13,646 bases of DNA from Aquabacter sp. (GTDB lineage: Bacteria > Pseudomonadota > Alphaproteobacteria > Rhizobiales > Xanthobacteraceae). This document shows positions 1 through 7,194 of this stretch, one piece after another. Under the pieces are notes generated by a model, which did not search any database, had not been told where the DNA came from, and saw nothing but the letters and a program-made list of their open reading frames with translations. The position numbers were made by a program, and so were the translations under genes. Location of the stretch: the NCBI GenBank assembly GCA_030147645.1, contig JASBUY010000150.1:1-13646 (forward strand), given 5' to 3'. Numbering within the stretch: the stretch's first letter is position 1; the number at the start of each line of letters is the position of its first letter.

Positions 1-34
1 TTCGCTCTACGACACCCTGCTCGAAATCAGGTGA
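1..34 (+). CDS. flgK: 3' end of flgK, hook-associated protein 1 (partial)
   Basis: The window opens inside a gene. Reading from base 2 gives the last ten residues SLYDTLLEIR and then TGA. FlgK proteins end in a short amphipathic D0 helix, often with a D-T-L-L type ending, and in Rhizobiales flgK lies directly before flgL. The identification rests mainly on that gene order, because too little protein is visible for a family call by itself. The stop at 32-34 lies inside the Shine-Dalgarno of flgL, so the two genes are probably translationally coupled. Confidence 0.6.
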   Translation, partial: SLYDTLLEIR

Positions 35-38
35 CCGC

Positions 39-1079
39 ATGAAGACCCCCTTCATCTCCACGCAGTCGCTGCAGAACGCGCCGCGCTCCAACATCATGCG
101 GCTGCAGCAGGAACTGGCGAAGACCAGCGAGGAGCTGACCACCGGCTTCCGGGCCGATGTGGCGCTCGATTATGGCGTGCGTTCGGATGCGAGCGTCGAA
201 TTGCGCAATCTCATGACGCGCAACGAGGCCATCATCCAGAACAACACGGCGGTCTCGATCCAGATCTCGACCACCGAGAATGCGCTGAAGGACCTGCGCG
301 ACAACGCGCAGGAATTTCTCAACTCCCTCCTCAGCCTGAACGACGGTGCCGCCTCACCCACCACGCTCGCCACCGACGGGCGCGCCAAGCTGGAGAGCTT
401 CCTTTCCACGCTCAACGTGTCGGACGGCCGGCGCTTCCTGTTCGGCGGCGTCAATAGCGGCGCGGAGCCCATGAAAGCCTATGAGAGCGGCGCGCAGGCG
501 GCGGCGCTCACCGCTTTCTCCAACGCTTTCGGCGGACGCAGCCCGAGCGACCCGACCACCAAGGACATCACGCCGGCGGACATGGAGGCGTTCCTCGACG
601 GCGCCTTCGCCACCGAGTTCGCCGACCCCAACTGGGGCACCAATTGGTCGGGCGCCTCCGATGAGGTCCGCACCAGCGCCATCTCGCCGGCCGAGACCGT
701 GAAGACATCGGTCAGCGCCAATGAGACAGCCATGCGCAAGCTCGCCATGGCATACACGATGGTGGCGGAGTTCTCGAACGGCAATCTGGACTCTGCGACC
801 CTGAATGTGGTCGTCACCAAGGCCCGCGAGGCCCTGGGAACCTCCATCAACGGCCTGATCACGGCCAGCACGACGGTGGGCGCCACCAAGGCCCGCATCA
901 CCACCGTGAACGAACAGATGACGGCGTCCATTGACACCCTGAAGAACAAGATCAGCTTGTTCGAGGGAGTCGACTCCGCCGAAGCGAAGACGAAGTCGGA
1001 CCTGCTCACCACGCAGATTGAGATGTCCTACTCGTTGACGTCCCAGATCATGAAACTCTCGATCATGAATTACGCGTAA
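39..1079 (+). CDS. flgL: FlgL, flagellar hook-filament junction protein (HAP3)
   Basis: FlgL is secreted through the flagellar export channel and forms the second junction ring between hook and filament. The 346-residue protein has the flagellin-superfamily layout. A helical N-terminus (residues about 10-110, with IMRLQQELAKTSEELTTG) and a helical C-terminus (about 240-346, ending in a Q-I-M-K-L-S-I-M-N-Y-A type tail) are the parts that coil together in the D0/D1 core. The variable middle (about 130-230) is rich in Gly, Ala, Ser and Thr. No signal peptide is present, as expected for a type III substrate. The start has an AGGTGA Shine-Dalgarno at 29-34, overlapping the flgK stop. Flagellin itself shares the fold, but the position between flgK and flaF favours FlgL. 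Confidence 0.9.
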   Translation: MKTPFISTQSLQNAPRSNIMRLQQELAKTSEELTTGFRADVALDYGVRSDASVELRNLMTRNEAIIQNNTAVSIQISTTENALKDLRDNAQEFLNSLLSLNDGAASPTTLATDGRAKLESFLSTLNVSDGRRFLFGGVNSGAEPMKAYESGAQAAALTAFSNAFGGRSPSDPTTKDITPADMEAFLDGAFATEFADPNWGTNWSGASDEVRTSAISPAETVKTSVSANETAMRKLAMAYTMVAEFSNGNLDSATLNVVVTKAREALGTSINGLITASTTVGATKARITTVNEQMTASIDTLKNKISLFEGVDSAEAKTKSDLLTTQIEMSYSLTSQIMKLSIMNYA

Positions 1080-1096
1080 CGGCGAGGTGTAAGGCG

Positions 1097-1444
1097 ATGT
1101 ACAGGATTTCCTATGCTGAGATCGTGGACGACTCCAGCGCCGAGCGCCGGGCCCAGGAACGCCTCGCTCTCGACCACGCCATCGACCTGCTGACGGCCGC
1201 CGAGGAAAAGGGCCCGAGCTCGCCCGAGGCGACCCAGGCGCTGCTCTATCTCCAGAAACTCTGGGGTTTCCTCATCAAGGATCTCGCCAGCCCGAACAAT
1301 GAACTGGGCGAGGCGCTGCGCGCCAACCTCATTTCCATCGGTCTGTGGGTGATCAAGGAAGCCGACCAGATCATGCAGGAGAAGCGCACCAGCTTCACCG
1401 GCATCATCGATGTCACGCGGACCATCCGGGACGGCCTGAAATGA
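1097..1444 (+). CDS. flaF: FlaF, flagellin biosynthesis regulator
   Basis: This 115-residue protein is all-helical and matches the FlaF family of alphaproteobacteria: an N-terminal Y-R-I-S-Y-A-E segment, a central L-L-Y-L-Q-K-L-W-G-F-L-I-K-D-L stretch, and the L-I-S-I-G-L-W-V-I-K-E helix near residue 80. In Caulobacter, FlaF is needed for flagellin synthesis or secretion and acts in opposition to FlbT, which binds and destabilises flagellin mRNA. It is a soluble cytoplasmic protein with no signal peptide. A GGCGAGG-type ribosome site lies in the 17-base gap after flgL. Its stop overlaps the start of flbT in ATGA (1441-1444), so the two regulators are probably made in a coupled ratio. Confidence 0.9.
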   Translation: MYRISYAEIVDDSSAERRAQERLALDHAIDLLTAAEEKGPSSPEATQALLYLQKLWGFLIKDLASPNNELGEALRANLISIGLWVIKEADQIMQEKRTSFTGIIDVTRTIRDGLK

Positions 1445-1899
1445 GCAAATCCATGCGGATCAATCTGAAGCCCGGCGAGCGCATCTTCCTCAACGGCGCG
1501 GTGGTCCGCGTCGATCGCAAGGTGACGCTGGAGCTGATGAACGACGTGTCCTTCCTCCTGGAAAGCCATGTGCTCCAGGTGGAGGACACCACCACCCCGC
1601 TGCGCCAGCTCTATTTCGCGGTCCAGGCCATGCTGATCGACCCGCGCAACGCGCAGGCGGCCTACGGCCTGTTCCGCGAGCAGATCGGTGCACTTCAGGC
1701 CGTGGTGGAGACGCCCGAAATCCTGGAAGGCCTGGAGCAGGTCCAGATCCTGGTGGCGCGCGAGCGCCTCTATGACGCGCTGCGCCAGCTGCGTTGCCTT
1801 TTCCCGCTCGAGGATGCGATCCTCACCAAGGAAGCTGCGCCGGCGCGCGCATCGACCCCTCGCGCTCCGCGCGCGACCGTCCTGGAGAGCACGCTATGA
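1441..1899 (+). CDS. flbT: FlbT, flagellin mRNA translation repressor
   Basis: FlbT is a small post-transcriptional regulator that links flagellin production to completion of the hook; in Caulobacter it acts on the 5' region of fljK mRNA. The 152-residue product has the family hallmarks: L-K-P-G-E-R-I-F-L-N-G-A-V-V-R-V-D-R near residues 9-26, then N-D-V-S-F-L-L-E and P-L-R-Q-L-Y-F. The C-terminal 20 residues are low-complexity Ala/Pro/Arg and probably disordered. I chose ATG 1441, which overlaps the flaF stop. An open frame extends upstream to 1345, but it lies inside flaF and gives no FlbT-like sequence. Its own stop overlaps the flgD start at 1896. Confidence 0.92.
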   Translation: MSKSMRINLKPGERIFLNGAVVRVDRKVTLELMNDVSFLLESHVLQVEDTTTPLRQLYFAVQAMLIDPRNAQAAYGLFREQIGALQAVVETPEILEGLEQVQILVARERLYDALRQLRCLFPLEDAILTKEAAPARASTPRAPRATVLESTL

Positions 1900-2294
1900 C
1901 GACGGTAAACTCCATGTCCGGCGGCACGTCCGGGGCGTCCACTTCGACGGCCGGCACCGCCAAGACCGTAGACTATAATGCGTTCCTGCAGCTCCTCATC
2001 GCGCAGATGAAGAACCAGGACCCGACCTCGCCCATGGACAGCTCGCAATATATGGCCCAGCTCGCCTCCTTCTCCCAGGTGGAGCAGAGCGTGACCACCA
2101 ACACCAAGCTGGATTCGCTCCTCTCCTCCACCGCGCTCAACAATGCGGAAGCCCTGATCGGCAAGACCGTGACCAGCGCGGACGGCAGCGTGAGCGGCGA
2201 AGTCGCCTCGGTGAAGATTTTCAGCGACGCCACGGTGGCGACCTTGACGTCGGGCAAGGAAGTGGTGCTGGAGACGGGCGTCTCGGTCGCATGA
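1896..2294 (+). CDS. flgD: FlgD, hook cap / hook assembly scaffold (short form)
   Basis: FlgD caps the growing hook and is lost when the hook is finished. The 132-residue protein has a Ser/Thr/Gly-rich N-terminus (1-25) and then the diagnostic FlgD N-terminal block at about 26-65, D-Y-N-A-F-L-Q-L-L-I-A-Q-M-K-N-Q-D-P-T-S-P-M-D-S. A short C-terminal part follows (A-L-I-G-K-T-V-T then a beta-rich G-E-V-A-S-V-K-I segment). Enteric FlgD is about 230 residues, with extra Tudor- and Ig-like domains. Rhizobial FlgD proteins are short like this one, so it is not a truncation. The open frame runs back to 1794, but ATG 1896, overlapping the flbT stop, is where FlgD-like sequence begins. Confidence 0.92.
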   Translation: MTTVNSMSGGTSGASTSTAGTAKTVDYNAFLQLLIAQMKNQDPTSPMDSSQYMAQLASFSQVEQSVTTNTKLDSLLSSTALNNAEALIGKTVTSADGSVSGEVASVKIFSDATVATLTSGKEVVLETGVSVA

Positions 2295-2557
2295 CTGAGG
2301 CGGACGCCCTCGACATCACGCAAGCGGCCATCTGGACCATCCTGGTGGCTGCCGGGCCCGCCGTGGCTGCGGCCATGCTGGTGGGTATTGTCATCGCCCT
2401 GCTCCAGGCCCTGACCCAGGTGCAGGAAATGACGTTGACCTTCATTCCGAAAATCATCGCCGTGCTGGCGGTCACCGCGTTGACCGGGTCCTTCATGGGT
2501 GGTCAGATCCTGGCCTTCACCGAACTGGTCTACGGCCGCATCACGACGGGATTTTAG
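2291..2557 (+). CDS. fliQ: FliQ, flagellar export gate membrane protein
   Basis: FliQ is one of the three membrane proteins (FliP, FliQ, FliR) that form the export gate in the centre of the MS ring. The 88-residue protein has two hydrophobic helices, about 14-40 (A-I-W-T-I-L-V-A-A-G-P-A-V-A-A-A-M-L-V-G-I) and about 50-75, joined by the conserved Q-A-L-T-Q-V-Q-E-M-T-L-T-F-I-P-K loop, which is the clearest family signature. The length is normal for FliQ. The start overlaps the flgD stop in ATGA. Its TAG stop is followed by a 30-base gap before flhA. Confidence 0.95.
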   Translation: MTEADALDITQAAIWTILVAAGPAVAAAMLVGIVIALLQALTQVQEMTLTFIPKIIAVLAVTALTGSFMGGQILAFTELVYGRITTGF

Positions 2558-2570
2558 GATCTTGCCGCAG

Positions 2571-2583
2571 CGGCCGGGGGCCG
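2571..2583 (+). promoter_or_regulatory. Small hairpin over the weak flhA ribosome site
   Basis: The sequence CGGCCGGGGGCCG can form a 5-bp stem (CGGCC/GGCCG) with a 3-base loop and ends 4 bases before the flhA ATG. The only purine run available as a Shine-Dalgarno is the G-run inside this hairpin. Folding could therefore lower FlhA translation. A 13-base GC-rich palindrome can also occur by chance, so any function is inference. Confidence 0.3.
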
Positions 2584-2587
2584 AACG

Positions 2588-4699
2588 ATGAGCGATATGT
2601 CCATCACAGGTCCAACCTCCGGCGCGCAGGCGCCTTCGCCTGCCGCGCGCGCCTCGCGCCGGGATATCGGCTTCGCCGTCGGCGTGGTTGGCATTCTCGC
2701 CATCCTGTTCCTGCCCATTCCGCCGGTCCTCATCGACCTCGGGCTTGCCTTGTCCATCGCCATCTCGGTGCTGATCCTGATGGTGGCGCTGTGGATCGAC
2801 AAGCCGCTGGAATTCTCCTCCTTCCCCACCGTGCTGCTGATCGCGACGCTGCTGCGTCTCGCGCTCGGCATCGCCACCACGCGCCTGATCCTGTCGCATG
2901 GCAGCGACGGCGTGACGGCGGCAGGCCATATCATCCACGGCTTCTCGCAGCTTGTGATGGGCGGCGACTTCGTCATCGGCATCGTGGTCTTCCTGATCCT
3001 GATCACGGTGAACTTCCTCGTCATCACCAAGGGCGCCACCCGCATCGCGGAAGTGGGCGCGCGCTTCACCCTCGACGCCATCCCCGGCAAGCAGATGGCG
3101 ATCGACGCGGACCTGAATGCCGGCCTCATCACCGACAAGGAAGCCCAGAAGCGCCGCTCGGAACTGGAAGAGGAAAGCTCCTTCTTCGGCTCCATGGACG
3201 GCGCCTCCAAGTTCGTGCGCGGCGAGGCCATCGCCTCTCTAATCATCATCGCGGTGAACATCTTCGGCGGCATCATCATCGGCGTCACGCGCCACAGCAT
3301 GCCGCTCGCCGATGCCGCGGACATCTTCACCCGCCTCTCCGTGGGCGACGGGCTGGTCTCGCAGATCCCGGCCCTCATCGTCTCGCTCGCCGCGGGCCTC
3401 CTGGTCTCCAAGGGCGGCACGCGCGGCTCGGCGGAAAAGGCGGTTCTGAGCCAGCTCGGCGCCTATCCCCGCGCATTGTTCGTGGCCGCCGGCCTGATGA
3501 TGGCGCTGTCCATCGTGCCAGGCCTGCCCTTCCTGCCCTTCGCCTTCCTCGGCGGCGTCATGGCGTTCGTCGGCTATACGATTCCCAAGCAGCTCGCCCG
3601 CAAGAAGGCGGCCGAGGATGCGGTGGAGACCGCCAAGCAGGAACAAGCGGCCAGGGAAGCCCGGGAATCGGTCAAGGAATCGCTGCGCACCTATGAAGTG
3701 GAACTGGCGGTGGGCAAGCAGCTCGCCACCCATGTGCTGCGCAGCCAGCAGGACGTCCAGCTGCGCATCTCGAAGATCCGCCGCAAGTTCGCCCAGCGCT
3801 ACGGCTTCGTCGTGCCGGAGATCAAGTTCGGCGAGGATCTGGGCGTGCCGAGCAAGAGCTACCAGATCAAGATTCACGGCACCGCCGTCGCCACCCAGGA
3901 AATGCGCGTGGGCGACCTCCTGGTGGTCACGTCCGACGGGCCGAAGCCCGACGTGCCGTGTGACGAGGTCCGTGAGCCGGCCTTCGGCCTCAAGGCGGTG
4001 TGGATTTCCGAATCCTATGCCACCGAAGTGCGGCGCGAGGGCTTCCACCCGGTGGATTCGCTCTCCGTGATGCTGACCCACCTGTCCGAGGTGATCAGCA
4101 ACAATCTCGCGCAATTGCTGTCCTACAAGGACATGCGTGGCCTGCTGGACCGGCTCGACCCCGAATATAAGCGGCTCATCGACGACATCTGCCCCTCGCA
4201 GATTTCCTTCTCGGGCCTCCAGGCGGTGCTGAAACTGCTGCTGGCGGAGCGTGTGTCGATCCGCAACCTCCACCTCATCCTGGAAGCCATCGCCGAGATC
4301 GTGCCCCATGCCCGGCGCTCCGAGCAGGTGGTGGAGCATGTCCGCATGCGCATGGCCCAGCAGATCTGCGGCGACCTCTCGGAAGGCGGCACGCTCAATG
4401 TGCTGCGCCTCGGCTCCAAATGGGACCTGACCTTCCATGAGAGCCTGAAGCGCGATGCCAAGGGCGAGGTGGTCGAATTCGATATCGACCCGCGCCTCGT
4501 GGAGCAATTCGGCACCGAGGCCTCGGCCGCCGTGCGCGAGCGCATGAAAGAGGGCGGCACCTTCGTCCTTGTCACCGCGCCGGATTCGCGCCCCTATGTC
4601 CGCATGATCATCGAGCGGATGTTCCCCTCCTTGCCCGTGCTCTCCCATGTGGAGATCGCCCGCGGCGCACAGATCAAGTCCCTGGGCACCATTTCGTGA
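2588..4699 (+). CDS. flhA: FlhA, flagellar type III export apparatus protein
   Basis: FlhA forms the nonameric ring below the export gate, couples proton flow to export, and docks substrate-chaperone complexes through its cytoplasmic domain. The 703 residues are the usual length. Residues about 30-330 hold the multiple membrane helices. The FHIPEP family signature is at about 148-177 (K-G-A-T-R-I-A-E-V-G-A-R-F-T-L-D-A-I-P-G-K). The acidic residue matching Salmonella Asp208 is D204, in F-F-G-S-M-D-G-A-S-K-F-V-R-G. Residues about 350-703 form the soluble domain and end in a typical linker and tail. Its TGA overlaps the GTG start of fliR (4696-4699), indicating coupling. Confidence 0.97.
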   Translation: MSDMSITGPTSGAQAPSPAARASRRDIGFAVGVVGILAILFLPIPPVLIDLGLALSIAISVLILMVALWIDKPLEFSSFPTVLLIATLLRLALGIATTRLILSHGSDGVTAAGHIIHGFSQLVMGGDFVIGIVVFLILITVNFLVITKGATRIAEVGARFTLDAIPGKQMAIDADLNAGLITDKEAQKRRSELEEESSFFGSMDGASKFVRGEAIASLIIIAVNIFGGIIIGVTRHSMPLADAADIFTRLSVGDGLVSQIPALIVSLAAGLLVSKGGTRGSAEKAVLSQLGAYPRALFVAAGLMMALSIVPGLPFLPFAFLGGVMAFVGYTIPKQLARKKAAEDAVETAKQEQAAREARESVKESLRTYEVELAVGKQLATHVLRSQQDVQLRISKIRRKFAQRYGFVVPEIKFGEDLGVPSKSYQIKIHGTAVATQEMRVGDLLVVTSDGPKPDVPCDEVREPAFGLKAVWISESYATEVRREGFHPVDSLSVMLTHLSEVISNNLAQLLSYKDMRGLLDRLDPEYKRLIDDICPSQISFSGLQAVLKLLLAERVSIRNLHLILEAIAEIVPHARRSEQVVEHVRMRMAQQICGDLSEGGTLNVLRLGSKWDLTFHESLKRDAKGEVVEFDIDPRLVEQFGTEASAAVRERMKEGGTFVLVTAPDSRPYVRMIIERMFPSLPVLSHVEIARGAQIKSLGTIS

Positions 4700-5451
4700 A
4701 CGCAGAGATCCAGGTCTGGGTGGTCAATGCCGTCCTGGTCTTTTGCCGCATCGGTGCCTGCCTAATGCTGCTGCCCGGCATTTCGGGCAATCGCCTGCCC
4801 ATGCAGGTGCGTCTGTTCTTTGGGGTGGCCCTGTCCCTGGCGCTGCTACCCGTCGTCGAGCCGGCCCTGGCGCGGGCGGGCCCACCCTCCACCCTTGCCG
4901 ACCTGTTCCGCGCCATCTGCTCGGAACTCGCAGCCGGCGCCCTCATCGGGCTTCTGGCGCGAATCTTCTTCCTCGCCTTCCAGGGCCTGCTCGCGGTGGT
5001 GTCCCAGATCATCGGCTTCTCCTCGATGATCGGCAGCGTGCTGGATGACGGACAACCCCTGCCGGAAATCGCCACCCTCATCTCGCTCGTGGCGGTGATC
5101 CTGATGTTCGTCAGCGGGCTGCACTGGCAGTTGCTCAAGGGGCTGGTGGATTCCTACACCCAGGTTCCGCCCGGGCAATGGATCGGCGCGGCGCGGATGC
5201 TGACCTCGGTGACCGACCAGATGACGGCGACCTTCATCATGGCGCTGCGCATCACCAGCCCGTTCTTCATCTATGGCGTGGTCGTCAATTTCGCCATCGG
5301 CCTCACCAACAAGCTGGTGCCGCAGATCCCGGTCTATTTCATTTCAACGCCCTTCGTGCTCGCGGGCGGACTCATTCTGCTCTATTTTATGGTCACGGAA
5401 ATGCTGGAGGCGTTTCTCGACGCCTTCGGCCTCTGGGTGCAGAACATGTGA
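4696..5451 (+). CDS. fliR: FliR, flagellar export gate membrane protein
   Basis: FliR joins FliP and FliQ in the helical export gate. The 251-residue protein is of normal length and strongly hydrophobic, with about six membrane segments. The first is W-V-V-N-A-V-L-V-F-C-R-I-G-A-C-L-M-L-L-P-G, and the loop G-N-R-L-P-M-Q-V-R follows. The A-L-R-I-T-S-P-F-F-I-Y and F-A-I-G-L-T-N-K-L-V-P-Q-I-P-V-Y-F segments near residues 180-215 are family landmarks. GTG is used as start because it overlaps the flhA stop in GTGA and the first helix begins directly after it. Downstream, only 7 bases separate it from the next gene. Confidence 0.96.
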   Translation: MNAEIQVWVVNAVLVFCRIGACLMLLPGISGNRLPMQVRLFFGVALSLALLPVVEPALARAGPPSTLADLFRAICSELAAGALIGLLARIFFLAFQGLLAVVSQIIGFSSMIGSVLDDGQPLPEIATLISLVAVILMFVSGLHWQLLKGLVDSYTQVPPGQWIGAARMLTSVTDQMTATFIMALRITSPFFIYGVVVNFAIGLTNKLVPQIPVYFISTPFVLAGGLILLYFMVTEMLEAFLDAFGLWVQNM

Positions 5452-5458
5452 GGCGGCA

Positions 5459-5863
5459 ATGAGCGCGCGCATTCGCAAGGCCCGCCGCCTCGCGGCGCTT
5501 CAGGACCAGTTGCACCGCGCCAGCGAGTGGAAGCTCGCCGGCATCCGCACCGATATTTCCGAGAATGAGGGCACGCGCACCGCGCTGCTCTCGACGCTAA
5601 CCGACGATACGCTCGGCCCGCTCCTGGTGGAGGTGGCCGCGCGCCGCCTCAAGGCGGTGGCACAAGAGCGCGTGGCACTCGGCCAGGCGGAGGACGCCCA
5701 GAAGGGCAAGGTGCTGGAGGAGGCCCAGCGCCTGAAGCGCGCCGAGCGCATGCTGGACAAGGTAAAGGCCGCCGATGCGCTGGCGCGCGACAAGGCGGAT
5801 TTCGACACGCTGCTGGACCAGGTGGCGGCCAAGAGCGCCCGCGCCGGCTCAGACGGGACCTGA
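5459..5863 (+). CDS. Small coiled-coil protein, FliJ-like (putative flagellar export factor)
   Basis: This 134-residue protein is highly charged (Arg, Lys, Glu, Ala) and predicted to be two long helices. The first (about 1-60) begins R-I-R-K-A-R-R-L-A-A-L-Q-D-Q-L-H-R-A-S-E-W-K. The second (about 65-125) is rich in K and E and contains A-E-R-M-L-D-K-V-K. There is no signal peptide or membrane helix. This hairpin shape, the length and the basic N-terminus resemble FliJ, the export-gate stalk protein that binds FlhA and FliI. The canonical alphaproteobacterial fliJ usually sits beside fliI, so this may be a second FliJ/YscO-type protein or an unrelated coiled coil. ATG 5459 is chosen for its position just after fliR, with GGCGG upstream; the longer frame back to 5273 lies inside fliR. 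It probably closes the first operon. Confidence 0.6.
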   Translation: MSARIRKARRLAALQDQLHRASEWKLAGIRTDISENEGTRTALLSTLTDDTLGPLLVEVAARRLKAVAQERVALGQAEDAQKGKVLEEAQRLKRAERMLDKVKAADALARDKADFDTLLDQVAAKSARAGSDGT

Positions 5864-5874
5864 GCACGTGCCGC

Positions 5875-5895
5875 TCAGCCTGCATCACGGGCTGA
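5875..5895 (+). repeat. Inverted repeat just after the FliJ-like gene
   Basis: TCAGCC and GGCTGA form a perfect 6-bp stem with a 9-base loop, 12 bases after the stop codon. It overlaps a second small inverted repeat (TGAGC/GCTCA, 5861-5877) that includes the stop codon. The position suits a terminator or 3' mRNA stabiliser, but no T-run follows, so a classical Rho-independent terminator is not supported. Confidence 0.35.
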
Positions 5896-5918
5896 TTCGA
5901 TAATGCGCCCTATATCCA

Positions 5919-5979
5919 TGAGAGAGAGGGCGATTCACGGACCAGGTTGAACCCACCTGACCGGTGAACCCGTCTCTCA
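5919..5979 (+). repeat. Interrupted palindrome with internal CAGGT/ACCTG repeat
   Basis: TGAGAGA (5919-5925) and TCTCTCA (5973-5979) are perfect 7-bp arms about 47 bases apart. Between them lie CAGGT and ACCTG arms around the palindromic GGTTGAACC, followed by a second partial copy, GGTGAACCC. The set could be an operator for a dimeric regulator or a weak cruciform. No regulator family is recognised from these words. Confidence 0.3.
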
Positions 5980-6185
5980 CCCATAGATCGAGCGCCGCGC
6001 AGCGCGGGCCAGTTCCCTCCCCTTTTCGACAATCGGACAGAGCGCAACGGCCCGCGCCACCCGCCGCACGTGCGTTCCGCGCGGGCGAAACTTCCGATTT
6101 GCGTGCCAAAGCGGATCGTTCTGCCCGCTCTGGCCCCTGCGTGCGATGCCCGGTGCAAGCCTGCCGACAGCTTGAGGAGGCAAGG

Positions 6186-6248
6186 ATGGAGGCTGAACCT
6201 GGACAAAGACTGGCAGGACCATGGGAATTCAGCCTCCTTCAGACCTGA
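6186..6248 (+). CDS. Possible 20-codon upstream reading frame overlapping flgJ start
   Basis: A GAGGAGG Shine-Dalgarno at 6174-6180 is followed after 5 bases by ATG 6186 and a 20-residue frame, MEAEPGQRLAGPWEFSLLQT, ending with TGA at 6246-6248. It overlaps the start of flgJ by 28 bases in another frame. This is the strongest ribosome site in the region, whereas flgJ ATG 6221 has only an AGGA two bases upstream, which is too close to work well. The short frame may bring ribosomes to flgJ by coupling, or regulate it. The peptide resembles nothing I know, so it may have no function of its own. Confidence 0.35.
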   Translation: MEAEPGQRLAGPWEFSLLQT

Positions 6249-6727
6249 TCGTCGACGTGATCAACGCGGCGGATCCCGCCAAGGCGCAGGCCATGGCCAC
6301 GCGCCTGCGGCAGGCCTCGACCTCGTCGTCGATGGCCTTTTCGGGCCAGTTCGATTCGCAGATGCGCCAGGTCGGCCTCCCGCCCGAGCAGTTGGCCCTG
6401 ATGGGCCCCTATTCGGCGACGAGCCTGCGCAATGCGGCGGCGCTCGCCCAGAAGGACCCGGTCCAGGGCAATTCCGAGAAGTTCCAGCAGTTCGAGGCGA
6501 TGGTCCTCTCCAGCTTCGTGCAAAGCATGATGCCCGGTAAGGCGCCCACCGTGTTCGGCGCCGGCACCGCCGGAGAAGTGTGGAAGTCCATGCTCTCCGA
6601 GAAGATCGCCAACGAATTGGCGAAGGCGGGCGGCATCGGCGTCGCCAACCGCGTGGCCGCGAGCATCGCGCGCAATTCCGCGGCGGTCGACATGCTTCCG
6701 GTTCAACCGTCTGAGGTGAAGTCATGA
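6221..6727 (+). CDS. flgJ: FlgJ-type rod-binding protein (N-terminal domain only)
   Basis: This is a rod-binding domain protein (Rod-binding/FlgJ N-terminal family, called CheL in some alphaproteobacteria) that acts as rod cap or scaffold in the periplasm. The 168 residues carry the key motif F-E-A-M-V-L-S-S-F-V-Q-S-M-M-P at about 87-101, then G-E-V-W-K-S-M-L-S-E-K-I-A-N-E-L-A-K-A-G-G-I-G-V-A at about 118-142. The muramidase domain of enteric FlgJ is absent, as is usual in this class. The start at 6221 is the only upstream ATG in frame, because TGA lies at 6194 in that frame. Its ribosome site is poor. The end overlaps the next gene in ATGA (6724-6727). Confidence 0.85.
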   Translation: MGIQPPSDLIVDVINAADPAKAQAMATRLRQASTSSSMAFSGQFDSQMRQVGLPPEQLALMGPYSATSLRNAAALAQKDPVQGNSEKFQQFEAMVLSSFVQSMMPGKAPTVFGAGTAGEVWKSMLSEKIANELAKAGGIGVANRVAASIARNSAAVDMLPVQPSEVKS

Positions 6728-7194
6728 GCGCCGATGACACCCTCTTCCCGCTGATGCTCGCGGAGGCCCGTCAGGAGGGCATGTCCGCGACGCCGGCCCG
6801 CGCCTCGGAGCCCGCCATGGATGACCGCGTCGTCGATACCGCGTCCCAGTCCACGCTCTTGAGCGCGCTGGAGCGCCTGGAGGATCTGGTGCGCGAGGAG
6901 ACGCAGGCGCTGCGCGCCCATGCGGACATCGACTTCGCGGAAATCAGCCGCCGCAAGAGCCGCAGTCTCCTGGAGCTGACCCGGATCGCCCGTGCGGTGC
7001 CCCCGCGCCTCGACACCGGCACGCTGCAGCGGGTGCGCGTGCTGCGCGACGCGCTCGAGCAGAATTTCGAATTGCTGGGCCTGCATCTGGCGGCTGCGCA
7101 GGAGGTGGGTTCCATCCTCCACAGCGCGATCCGCGAGGCCGAGTCCGACGGTACCTATTCCACGACCATGAGCTACGGACGGGGGATGAGGTGA
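6724..7194 (+). CDS. flgN: FlgN-like flagellar chaperone
   Basis: This 156-residue soluble protein is mostly helical. After a variable N-terminus (1-40), the segment L-E-R-L-E-D-L-V-R-E-E-T-Q-A-L-R-A-H-A-D-I-D-F-A-E-I-S-R-R-K-S-R (about 49-80) matches the pattern of FlgN, the cytoplasmic chaperone of hook-filament junction proteins FlgK and FlgL. So does the late helix F-E-L-L-G-L-H-L-A-A-A-Q-E-V, followed by a D-G-T-Y-S tail. Its place beside a rod-binding protein also fits. FlgN is a poorly conserved family, so the call is moderate. A GAGGTGA site (6713-6719) inside the end of flgJ supports ATG 6724. Its stop overlaps the next GTG start. Confidence 0.6.
   Translation: MSADDTLFPLMLAEARQEGMSATPARASEPAMDDRVVDTASQSTLLSALERLEDLVREETQALRAHADIDFAEISRRKSRSLLELTRIARAVPPRLDTGTLQRVRVLRDALEQNFELLGLHLAAAQEVGSILHSAIREAESDGTYSTTMSYGRGMR

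Larger units (their letters stand above)
5864..6220 (+). other. Intergenic region, probable promoter region for the flgJ group
   Basis: About 357 bases separate the FliJ-like gene from flgJ, by far the longest gap in the flagellar part. It is less GC-skewed than its neighbours. It holds a CTATAT box (5910-5915) with no good -35 partner, small inverted repeats (5861-5877, 5875-5895, 5919-5979), near-identical GGTTGAACCC and GGTGAACCC repeats, a CCGCGCAGCGCGG palindrome (5995-6007) and two copies of GCACGTGC. Open frames on both strands exist here but look like no known protein. I infer that transcription restarts here, but I cannot name the promoter type. Confidence 0.4.

Noticed and set aside
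6125..6225. Sigma-54 promoter (GG-N10-GC) upstream of flgJ
   Set aside because: TGGCCC and TGGCAG occur, but the downstream GC is off by a base or absent.
5964..6248. 94-codon plus-strand frame and 74- to 98-codon minus-strand frames in the flgJ upstream gap
   Set aside because: They have no resemblance to known proteins, no good ribosome sites except for the internal ATG 6186, and overlapping frames on both strands, as expected by chance.
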